In this document: positions 1 through 12,542 of the stretch, piece by piece
Layout of the letters: each line of letters opens with the position of its first letter
Numbering within the stretch: the first letter of the stretch is position 1
DNA from: Dioscorea cayenensis subsp. rotundata
Taxonomy: Eukaryota; Streptophyta; Magnoliopsida; Dioscoreales; Dioscoreaceae
Assembly (NCBI RefSeq): GCF_009730915.1
Contig: NC_052474.1
Location: forward strand, 20,867,501-20,931,500
Length of the DNA: 64,000 nucleotides
Direction of reading: 5' to 3'
Position numbers and translations under genes: made by a program
Notes under the pieces: model-generated
The model's database searches: none
What the model was told of the DNA's origin: nothing
What the model saw: the letters and a program-made list of their open reading frames with translations, nothing else

Positions 1-103
1 ATTGAGGGTGGTGGTAGATCCACTGTTGATGCATTAGACTTCATTCCATCTTTCCTCCCTGTGTACACTGGGTACTTTGGTGCTCCTGCCTGCATCCATT
101 CCA

Positions 104-142
<39 letters not shown>

Positions 143-1047
143 TGTCAAATACATTAGGATACTATGAATTATATGTTTGTATCATATCAGACTATTTTTT
201 ACATTAAATCATCACTTTATATACCATTAGAGCTATTGTTTTCTTTTCTCTGCTACTACTGCTACTACTACTACTACTAATGGCAGTAATAAAGATTAAT
301 TATTACACATGGTAAAATTTTCTATGCAGTAGAAATTAAAGCATGGTCTTGTCTAAAAAGAAAATGCAAGATGAAACAATGATTGTAAGATGAATGGTTC
401 TATATGCATTTTTATTATCAAATTGCAAGCAAAGATTTGAGTTCACTAGTTCATTATTAAAAAAAATCATAAACAAAGAAAAACTATATATATATATATA
501 TATATTTATGTACCAGAGCAGCAGCTTCTTTTGTGGCTAGTTGCAAGATATCAGCACATGAAACAATACCAGGACACTTATCCTCCAAAATTTTCTTTAT
601 CCTATCAATAACAGCAAAACCTCTCAACCCGGAATTTTGCGGTGCTGTTTTCTCCGATCCCTTCCCATCCAGCAAAATAGAAGCATCGCAACCCTGTATA
701 TTACATCGCAAAACTTATATATTCAAATCTATATTTATTCAAAACAGATACTACCATTAAAAAAAAGAAAAGAAAAGAAGATAAAAGATCACCGTCACTA
801 AACAATCAGAGTAGGCAAGGCGGAGAAGAGCGGGTGTGATACTGTGATCAAGATCCCACATCTTCTTTACCTCAAGCTTAACCAAATACTCGGCACTCTT
901 GCAAGTGGTGTTCTTTTCATAATAATGTATCATCAAGCCATTTATCGGCACCGATATCCCTGCATCGACAACTACTAGAGTTGCCAAAATGCTCAACAAC
1001 AACAACAACATCAACAGCCCAAAACTTCCTTTTCTGAAGTTACTCAT
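1..1047 (-). CDS. Class III peroxidase, PRX26 type, distal His replaced (partial, 3' part outside window)
   Basis: Exons on the minus strand: 1047-793, 693-514 and 89-1 (continues off the window). All junctions are GT-AG and phase 0. Residues 1-30 form a signal peptide with a long Leu/Val core, so the product is secreted. Class III landmarks follow: the first Cys region (HYYEKNTTC), LLRLAYSDC, GCDASILLDG, EKTAPQNSGLRGF, KCPGIVSCADIL and TGRKDG. The distal haem-pocket motif is normally RLHFHDC. Here it reads RLAYSDC: the distal Arg and the Cys are kept, but the catalytic His is Ser. From memory, Arabidopsis peroxidase 26 has the same YSDC and very similar flanks (EKTAPQN, GAP-YPV-TGR-DG), so this looks like an inherited feature of that clade and not a fresh lesion. 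Normal Compound I chemistry is therefore doubtful. Proximal His and C-terminus are outside the window. Confidence 0.9.
103..142. repeat. (AAT)n microsatellite in peroxidase intron
   Basis: An uninterrupted ATA/AAT run of about 13 units lies just inside the second peroxidase intron, next to the exon 3 acceptor at 92-90. On the minus strand it reads ATT and sits at the intron's 3' end. Confidence 0.9.
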
Positions 1048-2816
1048 CCTGATAAACTAAGAAATTTACAATGCATGCAAGTGTTCAATCAAATTAGTAT
1101 GGAAAACAAGCCAATATATATATAAAGAGAACAAATTAATGCATGATTATATTCATAGAACTTGGTGTCAATTAGCAATGTTGCTGAGAAGGCAAGTTGT
1201 TAGCACTTCAATGAAGGCGAATGCGGCGGCTGAGGACTGTTTCATGTGATCTGTCTTAAATTCTAGTTCTTTCAATTTTGAAGTATGTAAATAACATTTC
1301 TGAAACAACTTGCATGAAATTTTTTTTTCTGTATTCTAATCAAGTAAAGGAAGCAAAGTTCTCTGGATTGGTAACCCAATTGATAATAAAATATTATGAA
1401 TTATTTTATTCATACTTCAAGCTTCTCTACTCTGTCAAGCAAGAACTCTCACTAACAATATATATATATATATATATATATGTGTATATATAGTTAAGAG
1501 GAAATGAGTAATTTATTTATTCCTTTATATATATATATAAGCAAATGGAATACTAATTTAAAACAGTTAAGTACTATAACAACTTGATTTATTGATTAAG
1601 AATTCATGAAGTATATGATACTATGAAGGAGTTATAATCAATGTAGAGTATGATAGACAGAATGAAACATTATTATTCAGTGCTGAACTTTAAGAATAAG
1701 AAAAAGAGATTATATTAAACATTCACATGATCAACATGCACATTAAACTGAATTAAAAAAGCAAGCTATCAGAAGGCAAATTATTAAATGATTAAAAGCA
1801 CTAGAACCCATAAAATTTGGGTCATTATTCATTTCAATTTTTAAAGTAGCTATATATATATATATATATATTGCTTCGGAACTATTCAAACTTATTTATT
1901 CTGATTTATTTGTCCAATGTGAATACTTATGTGGCTAAGCAAGTGACACATTTCCATGGATGGCTTCACATAGACTGGATGGATCAAGATGACAGTCAAA
2001 TAAAATAAAATAAAAACATTAGGTGAAATAGAAATATTAGATACATTGAACATTTTAATTATAAAAAATATAATGGTATTACAATTTACAACCTAATGAC
2101 ATAAGATTTTCATTTCATATCATCATAGTGTAGTTTAATCATCAAAGATTTGTAGGAAAGTCTTTTGGCTACAAAGAACTACTAATAGTTAAAAAAAAAA
2201 AAGTAAATAAGAAGAAGAATTGCTAATAAGAGTTAGGAGGCAAATAAATGATAAATTATAGGTTAAAACCCTCTTATCTTACCAATTACCATGAGTAAAG
2301 CATACTCCCCCAGCAAGATTTTCTCAAAATTAATATTTATATGTGCAGAGCAGCAGAGTCTATATATAAGTTGTGCAAATAAGGTCTGCATTAACCATTA
2401 AATGAAGCTAATTAAGAAACAACATGATCATGCAATGCATTGCAATGAATAATATTGACCTTACTATTTAGTATTTATTCATCACTCACTCACAACAGAC
2501 ATGAATTCATCTCAAAACAGAAATACCAAATTATCAAAAAAGAAATCATATATAGATATATATATATACATAGTTAGATTAGGCATTGAATCAAATACCT
2601 TGAATGCATCATCATCCATGGCTAAACACTCAGTTAAGCACAAATACACCTGAGCATTTGAAATCAAGAAAAAACAGGCATACATAGGTCAATGGAAGGG
2701 AAGAAATGTGCAAACAGAGAGTTTATCTCTGAGTTAAGCTAAAAACATTTGAGCATTTGAAAACAAGGAAAAAGGAATACAGAGGTCAATGGAGGGGAAA
2801 GGTAATTTAAAAAAAA
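1048..2816. other. AT-rich intergenic region (peroxidase promoter side)
   Basis: No convincing gene. It holds the upstream region of the minus-strand peroxidase, several (TA)n runs (about 1459-1491, 1527-1540 and 1852-1871) and an imperfect direct repeat at 2632-2799 listed separately. Open frames here are short and low-complexity. Confidence 0.6.
2632..2799. repeat. Two-copy imperfect direct repeat downstream of U6
   Basis: Two related segments (from about 2632 and about 2732, period about 99-100 bp) share AGTTAAGC, GAGCATTTGAAA and AGGTCAATGGA in the same order. They lie immediately 3' of the minus-strand U6 gene. They have diverged by small substitutions, so the duplication is not very recent. 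Confidence 0.7.
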
Positions 2817-2866
2817 AAAATTTGGACCATTTCTCGATTTGTGCGTGTCATCCTTGCGCAGGGGCC

Positions 2867-2898
<32 letters not shown>

Positions 2899-2918
2899 TC
2901 GGATGTCTCAGAAGAGAC
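2817..2918 (-). ncRNA. U6: U6 spliceosomal snRNA
   Basis: On the minus strand, from G2918 down to the T-run at 2820-2809, the sequence matches the plant U6 snRNA I remember. It includes the invariant ACAGAGA box (GATACAGAGAAGATTAGC), the AGC triad, and GATGACACGCACAAATCGAG through the 3' GGTCCAAA followed by a Pol III T-stretch. Only the first 14 nt differ from the usual GTCCCTTCGGGGAC. They read GTCTCTTCTGAGAC, in which stem positions 4 and 11 change together (C-G to U-A) and only one loop base changes. The 5' stem-loop is thus preserved. With the USE and TATA box correctly placed upstream, this is likely a functional gene copy and not a retropseudogene. Confidence 0.95.
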
Positions 2919-2937
2919 GGTTGCTAACGTACTAGAT

Positions 2938-2983
2938 CCATATAAGAATTAATCATTTGTGCTCTTTACAGCCGATGTGGGAC
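2938..2983 (-). promoter_or_regulatory. U6 Pol III promoter: USE and TATA box
   Basis: Minus strand. The USE reads GTCCCACATCG at 2983-2973 (about -65 to -55 from G2918), matching the plant consensus RTCCCACATCG. A TATA box, TTATATGG, lies at 2945-2938 (about -27 to -20). Their separation of about 24-27 nt fits the short Pol III spacing known for plant U6 genes, as opposed to the longer spacing of Pol II snRNA genes. Confidence 0.9.
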
Positions 2984-3932
2984 TATTTAAGAAGCAAAAT
3001 TCTAACATCTGTGTCTCATCTGTGCGCTTTATGGGATCATTTGTGCGCTTTACTAGATCCATATCATTAATTGCATCATTATAATTTTTGATTACGTAAT
3101 ATTTTTAACTTCGATTCAAAACTTCAACTTTTATGGGATTCCATCATATTGAGAACTAATGTTATATATAAATCAATCCATTATTAATATGAATGACTTG
3201 CTACGTTAGTAGTGCTCCCTGTGTCTATTTTTCAACATTAAAGTGTACATTGGAAATGTAATTAAATTTTTTTTTTTATAAGACTTCATCATTATTTTGG
3301 ATAATAAATCACACATTGGATTTATAAGCAGAATAGATGGACAGAGAAACATTTAATAATAAAGTTTTTAAAAAAATAAAAAGAACACCCCCTTCCTGCC
3401 TTTGACCACAAAAACAAACACAAAATTGAAACCAGCCAAGATGGCAGAATATACACCCATAATTATACATATATATAAATTTTTTAATTGTATAACTATT
3501 TTGGCAATATCAACACAAATACATACACAATTTGCTATAAATAAATATGATACTTGATGAGTGTAACGTTTAGTAATTATCAAAGCAAACAGAACTACGG
3601 AATACAGTTACCCTGACCATCACATTCTGTACCTTGAAGCTCACCAGTTCAATCAAGCCCAAAATTTTCTTTGGTCAAAGGCACAGCAAACATACTAGAG
3701 AAAAGAGCACATAATTTCATGTCATTTTGGAAATCCAATGAAACATATACAAGCACCTAACAAGAATAGAATAATGGTTTCCCATGTCTAATAAAATGCC
3801 TCCATGGAGAGGCAAAAGTGGCAACCGAAAACAACACTAGCCCTTGGGATTCATTTAGCTATTGCATGCATGAGTATCAACCTCTTCTGCTTAAGTTGGC
3901 CCTTAATCCTTTCTTCGCACAAAGGGTGTTCA
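2984..3932. other. Region between U6 promoter and RER1 3' end
   Basis: No gene seen. Short echoes of the U6 promoter occur here: TACTAGATCCATAT at about 2930-2943 recurs at about 3050-3063, and variants of CATTTGTGCGCTTTA occur three times between about 2954 and 3050. The stretch from about 3400 to 3932 probably holds the RER1 3' UTR. Confidence 0.5.
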
Positions 3933-6877
3933 TCAATCACTGTATCCGGAGCTTCGTGCGGCAGTCTTCTTTCGGCCATATTTCTGAAGAGCAAATGTAT
4001 CAAACATGATAAACAGTAACAGAAAATATTTAAGACAAAAGTATGTGAAGGGTATAATGGTATCAGAGGCTAGGGTTTTGGAAGAAATGTTTGGTGTGCT
4101 ATGAAAAAGAACCATAATTGGAAAACTTTTGAAAAGTTGTCATTTGGTAATCTCATTCACTGCATTGAGATTTGCCCCAGTAAGCTAACCCCAGAGCCAC
4201 CTTAACATAATCCAATTTAAGGCACACAAAAGGAGGAAAGAATACTCTAATGCAATCATGCTGTTAAAGACACATATTTCTGTAAGATTGATACACAGAT
4301 ATTAGAAAAGTACTACTTCTAGTGGTTGTCAAGTGCTCAGAAGCAGTGAGTTTATTTGACATAACTGTGTTGAAATGTTTAGCTTTGTCCAAGCAAGGTT
4401 TAAATGAAGCTATAACAAATGCATAAACATAAGGCAATACCACACCACATGTAAAGCATCTGCATAGCATTTCTACAGCATGGTAAAGTTTCAACAGCAT
4501 TCCCATTTATAAATTTTCCCAAAAAAAAAATGAATTTCACGCATCCTCACCTGCTTCCCAATGTCAAATGGGACATATTTGTATTTGACCATGTGAAGAA
4601 TTTGGCGCTTCATAGTCAAGACAAAAAGCACAATCCAATAGAATAGCAGTATTGGCCAGAAGACAGGAACATCAAATATGGAGAAGAAGGTCATAACAAA
4701 AGCTACGCAGAATGCTTTCGTTATGGCATACCTATTAAGAAGAAGAAGAAAAAGATAAATCACATATTTGAGCAATGAATTGTACAACAAATGGTATTCA
4801 CAAACATAATTCCAAAACTGAAGAACATCAACATTCTTACAACCAGTGGCTAAGTTGCATGCTATCTGCCTCAAGAATACAATGAAAACTTTAACATTGA
4901 CATGAGGGATTATTTGTCTTAATTCCTAAAAATAAATAAATAAATAACTATGATTTTATAAGATAATGAATGCAAAACTATTTTGGCTCATGAATAGAGA
5001 AGTCCTATAAAGTATGCTACTTATGGTCAATGAAATAAGAGAAATCATGAAGTATATTAACCACCAAGCATATGGTTAATTGTCTATTTATTGAAACATC
5101 ACAAGTACAAATAATCAATAATATATCTTAAATGTTATCCTCTAAGATACTAACCTTTAAAAGGGTCCACAAAACTGATTCCCAATAGTGGTCAGAGGTA
5201 TCCAAGTATCTCAAATGCATATCATGGGTAGAGCAACAAGGTTAAAGTTTCCCTTCCCCAAACATTATTGTGTAATTTTTTTTCTTTGTTCAATTAAATC
5301 CATCTTCCAAACTGGTTTCCAATGGTAGGGAAGGTACCAGTTAGAACCCCAACAAGCTGACACAAGTACAGATACAACTAAGTTGGGGAGTTCTTGCTTT
5401 TATCAAAATCAATATTACAGAAGAATGCAAGGAAGTTACAAACAAATACAAACCATGGATGTTGTGTGTACATATTTGAGTAGTGGTGTTTATTCGAAAA
5501 GGATATGCCACCAGTTCAACATGATTGTCTGTGTGATAGGACCAACAATTTGCTACTTTAACAACCAACAGAAAATAAGCACCGACATTGCTGATAGAGT
5601 ACCATCAGATAGCATTTGAAATTGGTACAAGACCCACCACTAAAACCAAAAAGGGCCAAAACCAGGGAGGCGGAATGGAGATGACACCATAACAGATAAG
5701 TATTAAATAAGGCGGGTCACACTTGAATTGTTATGAATGTGTATCAATTCAAACCCATAATCAAATTTATCCACCTACAAAGTAATTATTCATACCAAAC
5801 CTTGTAAATGATAGAGAATAGCAAGTTGATGGTCAGACTCATATTTTACTTATCAAATTCAAATCAAGTCTTTTTATCAGATAATCAGATAATCAGATTT
5901 ACGTGTCCATTTATGCATGCCCAAACATAGCCAAACAAGCGTAGGGTCCACCTTATTACTCAACTTGTGATACTTTTTCAGGCTTCCTTATATAAATAGC
6001 TATGTTAGTAGTATGTATTCCATAATACAATCAATTCTATCTAACAACATAATGCTACAGTCAACAAAATTTAGTAAACCACTATAACTTTTGAAGAATT
6101 TAAGAGATAACAGCATATAAATATGAATAATTGAAAGTCAGATAAAAAGCAAATAAGTAAAAAATTAATCGACAATAGAGGTGCCAAATTTATCCCGCAG
6201 AACCTATAAGCTTATGATGAAAAGACAGCAAAAGGATTTTTCTACAAACAAGTAACAAGAAAACAGTAAAGTGAGTGGAACCCAACCCAATTTATCAGAT
6301 ATTTTATTGGTATTGACCATCTCAAAAGCCCCATCTATAGTGAGAACTGCATCACTCTAGTGCAGACAGATTATTAGGGCAATCTATTGTTAACCAACAA
6401 GTGTAAAGACAACAAAAAAGCACAGAACAAAAATTCAAGCCGTTTAGATTTTTAAGGAGAGCCAACCAATAACTAATTCAAAGGCAAGCAAACATAATTA
6501 AGTAGAATTCAATGGTTAAGAGTATACCAGAACTTGAACTCAGGAAGACGGCGAATGAATGGCTTGAACTCATCTGAACCCCTGGTAGGCAGAGACGCCC
6601 CATCCAAGACCTCCAGCTCAGGGTCCACCATCGGGGAAAGGAACCCAATCAGCAGATTTAGCACATAAATCCCAAGACCATAGGACACAATATAGAACCC
6701 CTGAACAAAATAGGCTCGCAGGACATAGATGGACGCCACAGCAAGGGTTCCAAGCCACCTCCCAACAGGATGCGGGGTGGATCTATCCAGGTGGTGCTGG
6801 AACGCCCTAGAGAAGTCGTTCCTCCATTTCACAAACGGAATCGAATCCGGAGCATTCTCTCCCAAAGCTCCCTCCAT
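3933..6877 (-). CDS. RER1: RER1-family Golgi-to-ER retrieval receptor
   Basis: Exons 6877-6528, 4731-4551 and 3983-3933 (stop TGA) give 193 codons plus stop. Exon 1 ends in phase 2 and the TG|G codon rebuilds the invariant Trp of FKFW-YAITKAF. The protein has the RER1 layout: a cytosolic N-terminus with [14 protein letters not shown], hydrophobic segments at about residues 43-62 and 64-84 ([20 protein letters not shown] and following), the conserved [14 protein letters not shown] loop, two further membrane segments in exon 2, then [10 protein letters not shown] and a short basic tail ([16 protein letters not shown]). RER1 proteins sit in the cis-Golgi and return escaped ER membrane proteins in COPI vesicles. 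Length is normal for the family. A 5' leader with its own intron lies upstream. Confidence 0.95.
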
Positions 6878-7105
6878 TTAAGCTAGGTTTCAATCCTCTT
6901 CTTGATCTAATCAACAAAAAAAAAAACCCTAAATTATCAATTTTTCCCCCTAAGAATTAGATTGCCTACACAAATCAAGAACAGAAAATCAAACACAGAT
7001 CGGGAGCGATAACATTCTAAACACTCGATAAAAACCCTAGATTTCAATAGAACACCAGGCCGCCCTCCAAATCAACAAAAATACGAGAAACGATCAGGGT
7101 TTTAC

Positions 7106-7440
7106 CGGAGGAAACGGATCCAAACGCGAGAACAGCAAGAAAAGCGCCCGCTTCGACTAAAAATTGATCTGAGACACCGAAATCTGAGATTCCGCCGGGA
7201 TTCAGAGCTGGAACCGGCGAAATCGAACTCAGAATACAAGCCTAGAGGCACAAGATCGATTTGGGAATCGAAGCAAGAGAAGAGAGGGGGATTATTAGGG
7301 TTAGGGTTTGGCGAATGGGATTTGAGAGGCGGGAGAGAAAGAGAGGGATTCACGGGAAAAAGAAAGAAGAAATGGACAAATGGGATCGCGGAACGAGAAA
7401 GACGATGTGGAACAACTTACCGCTGCCTCGGGATAAGGAT
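7106..7440 (-). other. Probable non-coding first exon (5' UTR) of RER1
   Basis: On the minus strand a GC-richer block with CCCTAACCCTAAT-type leader words ends at a good donor (CCG|GTAAAA, exon end 7106). The coding exon start lies about 230 bp further on. Plant RER1-type housekeeping genes often have such leader introns. The 5' limit is a guess. A frame of 83 codons crosses the exon but does not join the RER1 frame. Confidence 0.5.
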
Positions 7441-7449
7441 TTGGTCTGA

Positions 7450-10097
7450 TAAGGTATCGTGCGGTTGTTATTGCGGAATAGGTTAGCTTATCGTGTCCCA
7501 TCAGTCCTTTTTATTTGTGTTTTGATGATTTTTTGGCAATTTTTTAAATAATTAAATGCCTCATTCCAAATTTCAAGTTCATCTGATTTATTTAGTAAAA
7601 AATAATTTTTATTTAAATTTATTTTAACAAAATTGTATATATAGATATACTCTATTATTGTGTAAGGAAAACTACAAATAACAACCGAAGGAAAATAACA
7701 ATGGAATAAATTTTAAAAAAATATATTCATAATTAAATAATATTATCTTTGAAAATAACAATGTGGAAGCAAAAATAAGAATTTTAAAAATTGATTGCAA
7801 GAAGATATGTAATTGCTTAAATATTAAAATGAAATCTTTAATACCTTTTATTTATTATACTAGATTTTTTAAAAGTTAGTTAAGATTATATAACATGATT
7901 TTATGAATTATATTAAAAAAATATTAATTTTATTATTGTAATCAATAATTATGTAAGATCTCTGAAATTTTCAAATTTTTAAAATTATTATTAAACTTTT
8001 GTGACTTTAAAATTAATAACTAGCACTTCAAAATTTGTGTTTTGGTAGCCGTTATGTATTGACCACCGTTATTTAAAAGAAAACACACATTTCCTTATAT
8101 GAAAATGCAATTATTTAATTTAATTTTAAATTAATTAGAATGTATCTAATCATAAGCGATGATTAGACATCCTATAAAGGAGAAAGATGGACAGAAAACA
8201 CTAAAATAAAAAAAAAAATAACAAAAAAAAATAGATAATAGCCTTAGAACACAAGACTGATGCTATTTCTTTGTCTCCACATTCAATTATGCTGGAAGTG
8301 GTGCATATATTAATCTCGTGGTTTTTTATAATCACTACTTTATAACAGGTGAGGTTTGATGAGTATATTTCAATGATCTATTGCGGTTTGGTGTTTTTAA
8401 GACAGAGTGATACTGATCAGGTATAGATTAGATTCTTGTGATGGGTATTCAAGTCAGATGTTTCAGTTTTTTTAAGTTTGGTTGTTTCTTTTGTGTCCAC
8501 ATCTAATGGGTTTATTTTGTTTATTGGTGGTTCTGATCGCTAGTTCTGACGGGTGCTGTATTTTTTGTTCTTTTTTAATGCATATGGTTCATCCACTAAA
8601 AAAACATGAGACTGTATTTTATAATTTTTGGAAGATCGTTATCTTGACCATTTCCAAGAATTGGTTATTTTGGTGACTTAAACTTTGATCTAATTTCAAG
8701 GGACCTCTTGAATTAGTGACCATTACAACCAAGAAAACCTAGTTTGTTTTTTTTTAATTAATAATTAAAATTTTAACCCAATTACATAATGTGAATTTAA
8801 AAATTAAAACCACTTAATGATCCTTTTTAAATGCTCATTATAAACAATGGAGCCCAATTGGCTGTTGCCGACACCTTAATGAAGGTCTTGATATATCCAC
8901 ACCAAATGGAACTCTCAAATTAAGCAAATAAAGAATTGCACCTCCAACAAACACATACCAAACAAACTCCCTTCCAATTATTTCATACATAAAGAATTCT
9001 CTCCTAACCACTTCTCTATCAATAATGGCACAAGACATTACATGATAATAAAATGTTTATTTTTTGTTTAACAAAATATAATTTTATATTTATTAAATAA
9101 ATATATTGTTTTTAATTTTTTGAGAATAATTATTTATACTCATAAGAATTTCAAATTATTTAAATAAATTATTTTAACTTTGAATATTTAAAGATTTAAG
9201 ATGCATATGATACATAACTAAATACAATATAAGCAACACAGAATATAAAAATAGTTATGATATAAAAAAAATTGTGATGTGCTGTATGAGTCCTGTATCT
9301 CAAAATTTTACATATCAAGATTTTTAAAAAATATTCATTATTTGTAAATTTATTCTTTTATATTTCCTTGTGGTTTGGTTTAGAGCGGTTACAAAATTGG
9401 TTGGAATAACTATAAAAAAAAATAAAATTATTGTAAAATATTACAAATAGATAAAGAAACTCAAGTTAGTCTTTGTCTATGTGGGCCCCTTTTATTGAAG
9501 ACAATAAACAATTAATGTGTGTGCATGAGATGGCTGAGGTGCACATGCCAACTAATGAATAAGTTTTTCTATACATCCCTACAAAATTCATAATTATTTG
9601 CTAACCCTTCATAAGAATCACAACTGAAATTCATAAATACAAAGTCTTATGAATTTATCTGTGTAAAAAGAAAAAAAACTCATGTAGATTTATTTATATG
9701 ATAAATTTTCCTATTTTCTTGCTTTTTGAATATTACCACTCTTATTTATTCTTATAAATATTTTAAATTTCAAAGTTTGGATTAAATTGAAAGTTTTAAT
9801 TAGTTTTTGGGCTACTTATTATTATTATTATTATTTTGATAAATAGATGATAAACATCTCTACTTTAAGAGAAATCTCAACAAATATTTGTACTCTTATT
9901 TTATATAAATTATAAAATTCAAGATTTTTTTAAAAATAAATATATATATTTATTTTAACTTATTTAAAATTTATTATATTTTTGGCAAAATATCACCGGT
10001 CCCACATTCACACGTTTAGTATAAATTAAATTGAAATTAAATTAAAATTAATGTGGGGAAATTACCTCTCATCGTATTCTTCTGTCGTATTCCCCTA

Positions 10098-10137
<40 letters not shown>

Positions 10138-11000
10138 TTGGACGGACACCCATTGTAAAATAGGCTAATTGCATGCACATGGCTAAATTTTGGAAATTCT
10201 AGGTAAACCTCTAAAAATAATAACATTACATGATTATTTTATTATTTCAATCTAAATAATGGATCCGTTATTATACATGTTTATCTATAGATTATTTTAC
10301 TTGTATATGTATATTTAAAAAATATTTGCAAATATTGACCTATAATCCCAATGTTCACATAAATTTATTTTTAAAATCTTAACCCATAACAATATATTTT
10401 TCTTAACCAAATGGATAAGGTACGTACTATGGGAATAAACAACACTGAGAATTAATCATCCACTCATACATATTCATTTAGCGGACGTAGGGATTAGATT
10501 GTCACTATGCTTTCATAACTGAAGATATTTTTTTTGTATTTATTTTAAACTCTTGACAATAAAAATCTCTAAAAACATATTTCACGATATGACTAGTGCT
10601 ACTAAACGAAAGACTGTTTGATACCCATAATAATATTGATAAATTTATCTAAAAAAATACCTTAAAAACCTTATTCTTCTCATGGATTGATTGGTTTCAT
10701 ATAAATAATAATATTTAATATATAAGAATGTTTTTTTTTGGAAAAATCTCAATTATCTATCTACCATTCAATATTTTGTAATCCTCTATATACCCAAAAA
10801 TTTTCATATTTCAATAATAAAATTATTTATTTATATTAATTTGATATGTAAAAATAAAATTTGAGTTTTCACCATGCCAATTTTAATTTTTAGAAAGACA
10901 AATAAATTATCTGAACAATAATTAAAATATAAAATAATAAGGGTGTTAACTTTAAGTTTACACAAATAAACAAACAATTAAGACATTAGAGAGGGGTACA
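7450..11000. other. AT-rich gene-free region between divergent RER1 and DUF936 genes
   Basis: No gene could be supported over about 3.5 kb. Content is mostly A+T with poly-A and poly-T tracts and a (TTA)n microsatellite at about 10097-10137. One small minus-strand frame (9038-8838) has a plausible membrane segment but no recognised family. It is mentioned as a finding only. Confidence 0.6.
10097..10137. repeat. (TTA)n microsatellite
   Basis: About 13 uninterrupted ATT/TTA units in the intergenic region upstream of the DUF936 gene. Confidence 0.9.
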
Positions 11001-11039
11001 TTTGCAAAAAAAAAATAAAGAGCATAAAAAACCCAATAA

Positions 11040-12334
11040 CATTCTCTCCTTCTCTGCCGCCCTTCACCTCCTGAAAACTCTCTCTCTCTCTCTCTCTCTC
11101 TCGCTCGGGACCCAGTTCCAACTCTCTAGCACTGTTCGCAAGGTCCGAGCTGCTATCAATCTGTCAGAGAAGCGCTTGCGTGCTGTCAGAGCTCTGCCCT
11201 ACTGCGCCTGCAATCAGTCTGGAGAGAGAGAGAGGAGTTTGGAGGGACAAGTGTGCGAAAAGAGCGAGAATTGAGGGAGAAAAATAGGATTTTTATTTTT
11301 TTTTGGTTGGAATTTTATATCGATGGGATAGATCATGGGCTTTGAACAGTGGAAAAATCATTTCCCGGGGTTTTCAAAAGATTCTCGCTTTGTGGTTCGG
11401 AGATTCCCTTTGTTTGGGGGAATCTTGGGTGGAGAGCTTTGAGAATTGGCTTTCTTGGAGCTTGATCGATTTATGCAAGGTTGTATTCCTGAATTCCTTC
11501 TTTTTGGGTGATTATTTTTGTGTGTCTGAGTGTGGTAAATAAGGGTTTCTCTTTTCTTGTGTGCATTGTGTCGGTTTGAGCATGGTGTTTGATTGGATGG
11601 TGTTACTTTCGTTTACGGTTTTGTTACTTAATTTTTGGATGTAAAAAAGGATGATTGATGAAAAAAATAGGATCTTTTGATCAGGGATGAGGGAAGGCTG
11701 GAGGATTTGATTTTTTTTTTTTTTTCTTTTTTCCAAATGATGATTTTTATGTGAGATTGATTTATTATGTTTCTATGGGAAATAACTTTTTTCTTTGATA
11801 ATTTAGTATTTGTTTTTGAGATGGTTACATGAAGCTACTGGCTTTCAATATTTGTAGATTTTTCCTTCTTTTGCTTACATATATGAGAATATAAGGATTC
11901 GGACTGGGGGAAAAAGGTAGGAAAATAACAATGAAATTAGAAGGAAAAAATGTTTTCTTGCGTTTGGTTGAATGAAGAAAACAAATAGATACTTAAATGA
12001 AGAAGATTGCAATGGTGCAATGTTCTTTTCCTTTATTTTTTATTTTTTATGTCTGTCTTAACTTACCCTGTGAGTTTGCCTGATACTTGTGATTCACTTC
12101 TGTCATGCATTCGCTGGTTATTGATACTGTTGTCCAATATTAGCATTTTTGAGGCTTCACTCATTTTTCTTTCACAATTGCTTCACAATTCTATTCATTT
12201 CTGGTTTCTTTTATATCAGTAGGAATTATGACTTACTAGGACTAATGTGTTGCTCTGAAATTCATTGTTATTGTGTTGTTGTAGGGTATGAACCATGCCC
12301 AAGTGATTTTGCAACATTACCATCACTTACAGTT

Positions 12335-12365
<31 letters not shown>

Positions 12366-12542
12366 TTTTTGTTGCTCGATTGTTTCCTGTCCTTTAATCT
12401 TTTTAGACTGAGTTTTATGGATGCTGTTGGAGGCAGACATTAACTTTTGTTTCTCTCATTCTCTTTCTCCTCTCTTGAATATATGTACTGATTTATTTGT
12501 TTTCATCTGTTTGCAGACTGAAACCCTATAAGGTTGAACAGA
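11040..12542 (+). other. 5' leader of the DUF936 gene with (CT)n and a leader intron
   Basis: GC rises sharply from about 11040. A (CT)n/(TC)n tract at 11077-11101 is typical of plant core promoters and leaders. A probable donor (AAG|GTTGTA near 11480) and a clear acceptor (TTTGCAG at about 12510-12516) bracket a leader intron of about 1 kb that carries a (TA)n run at 12341-12365. The coding start follows 27 bp after the acceptor. Confidence 0.5.

Noticed and set aside
7102-7353. 83-codon frame upstream of RER1
   Set aside because: Position and splice donor fit a leader exon; the frame does not join RER1.
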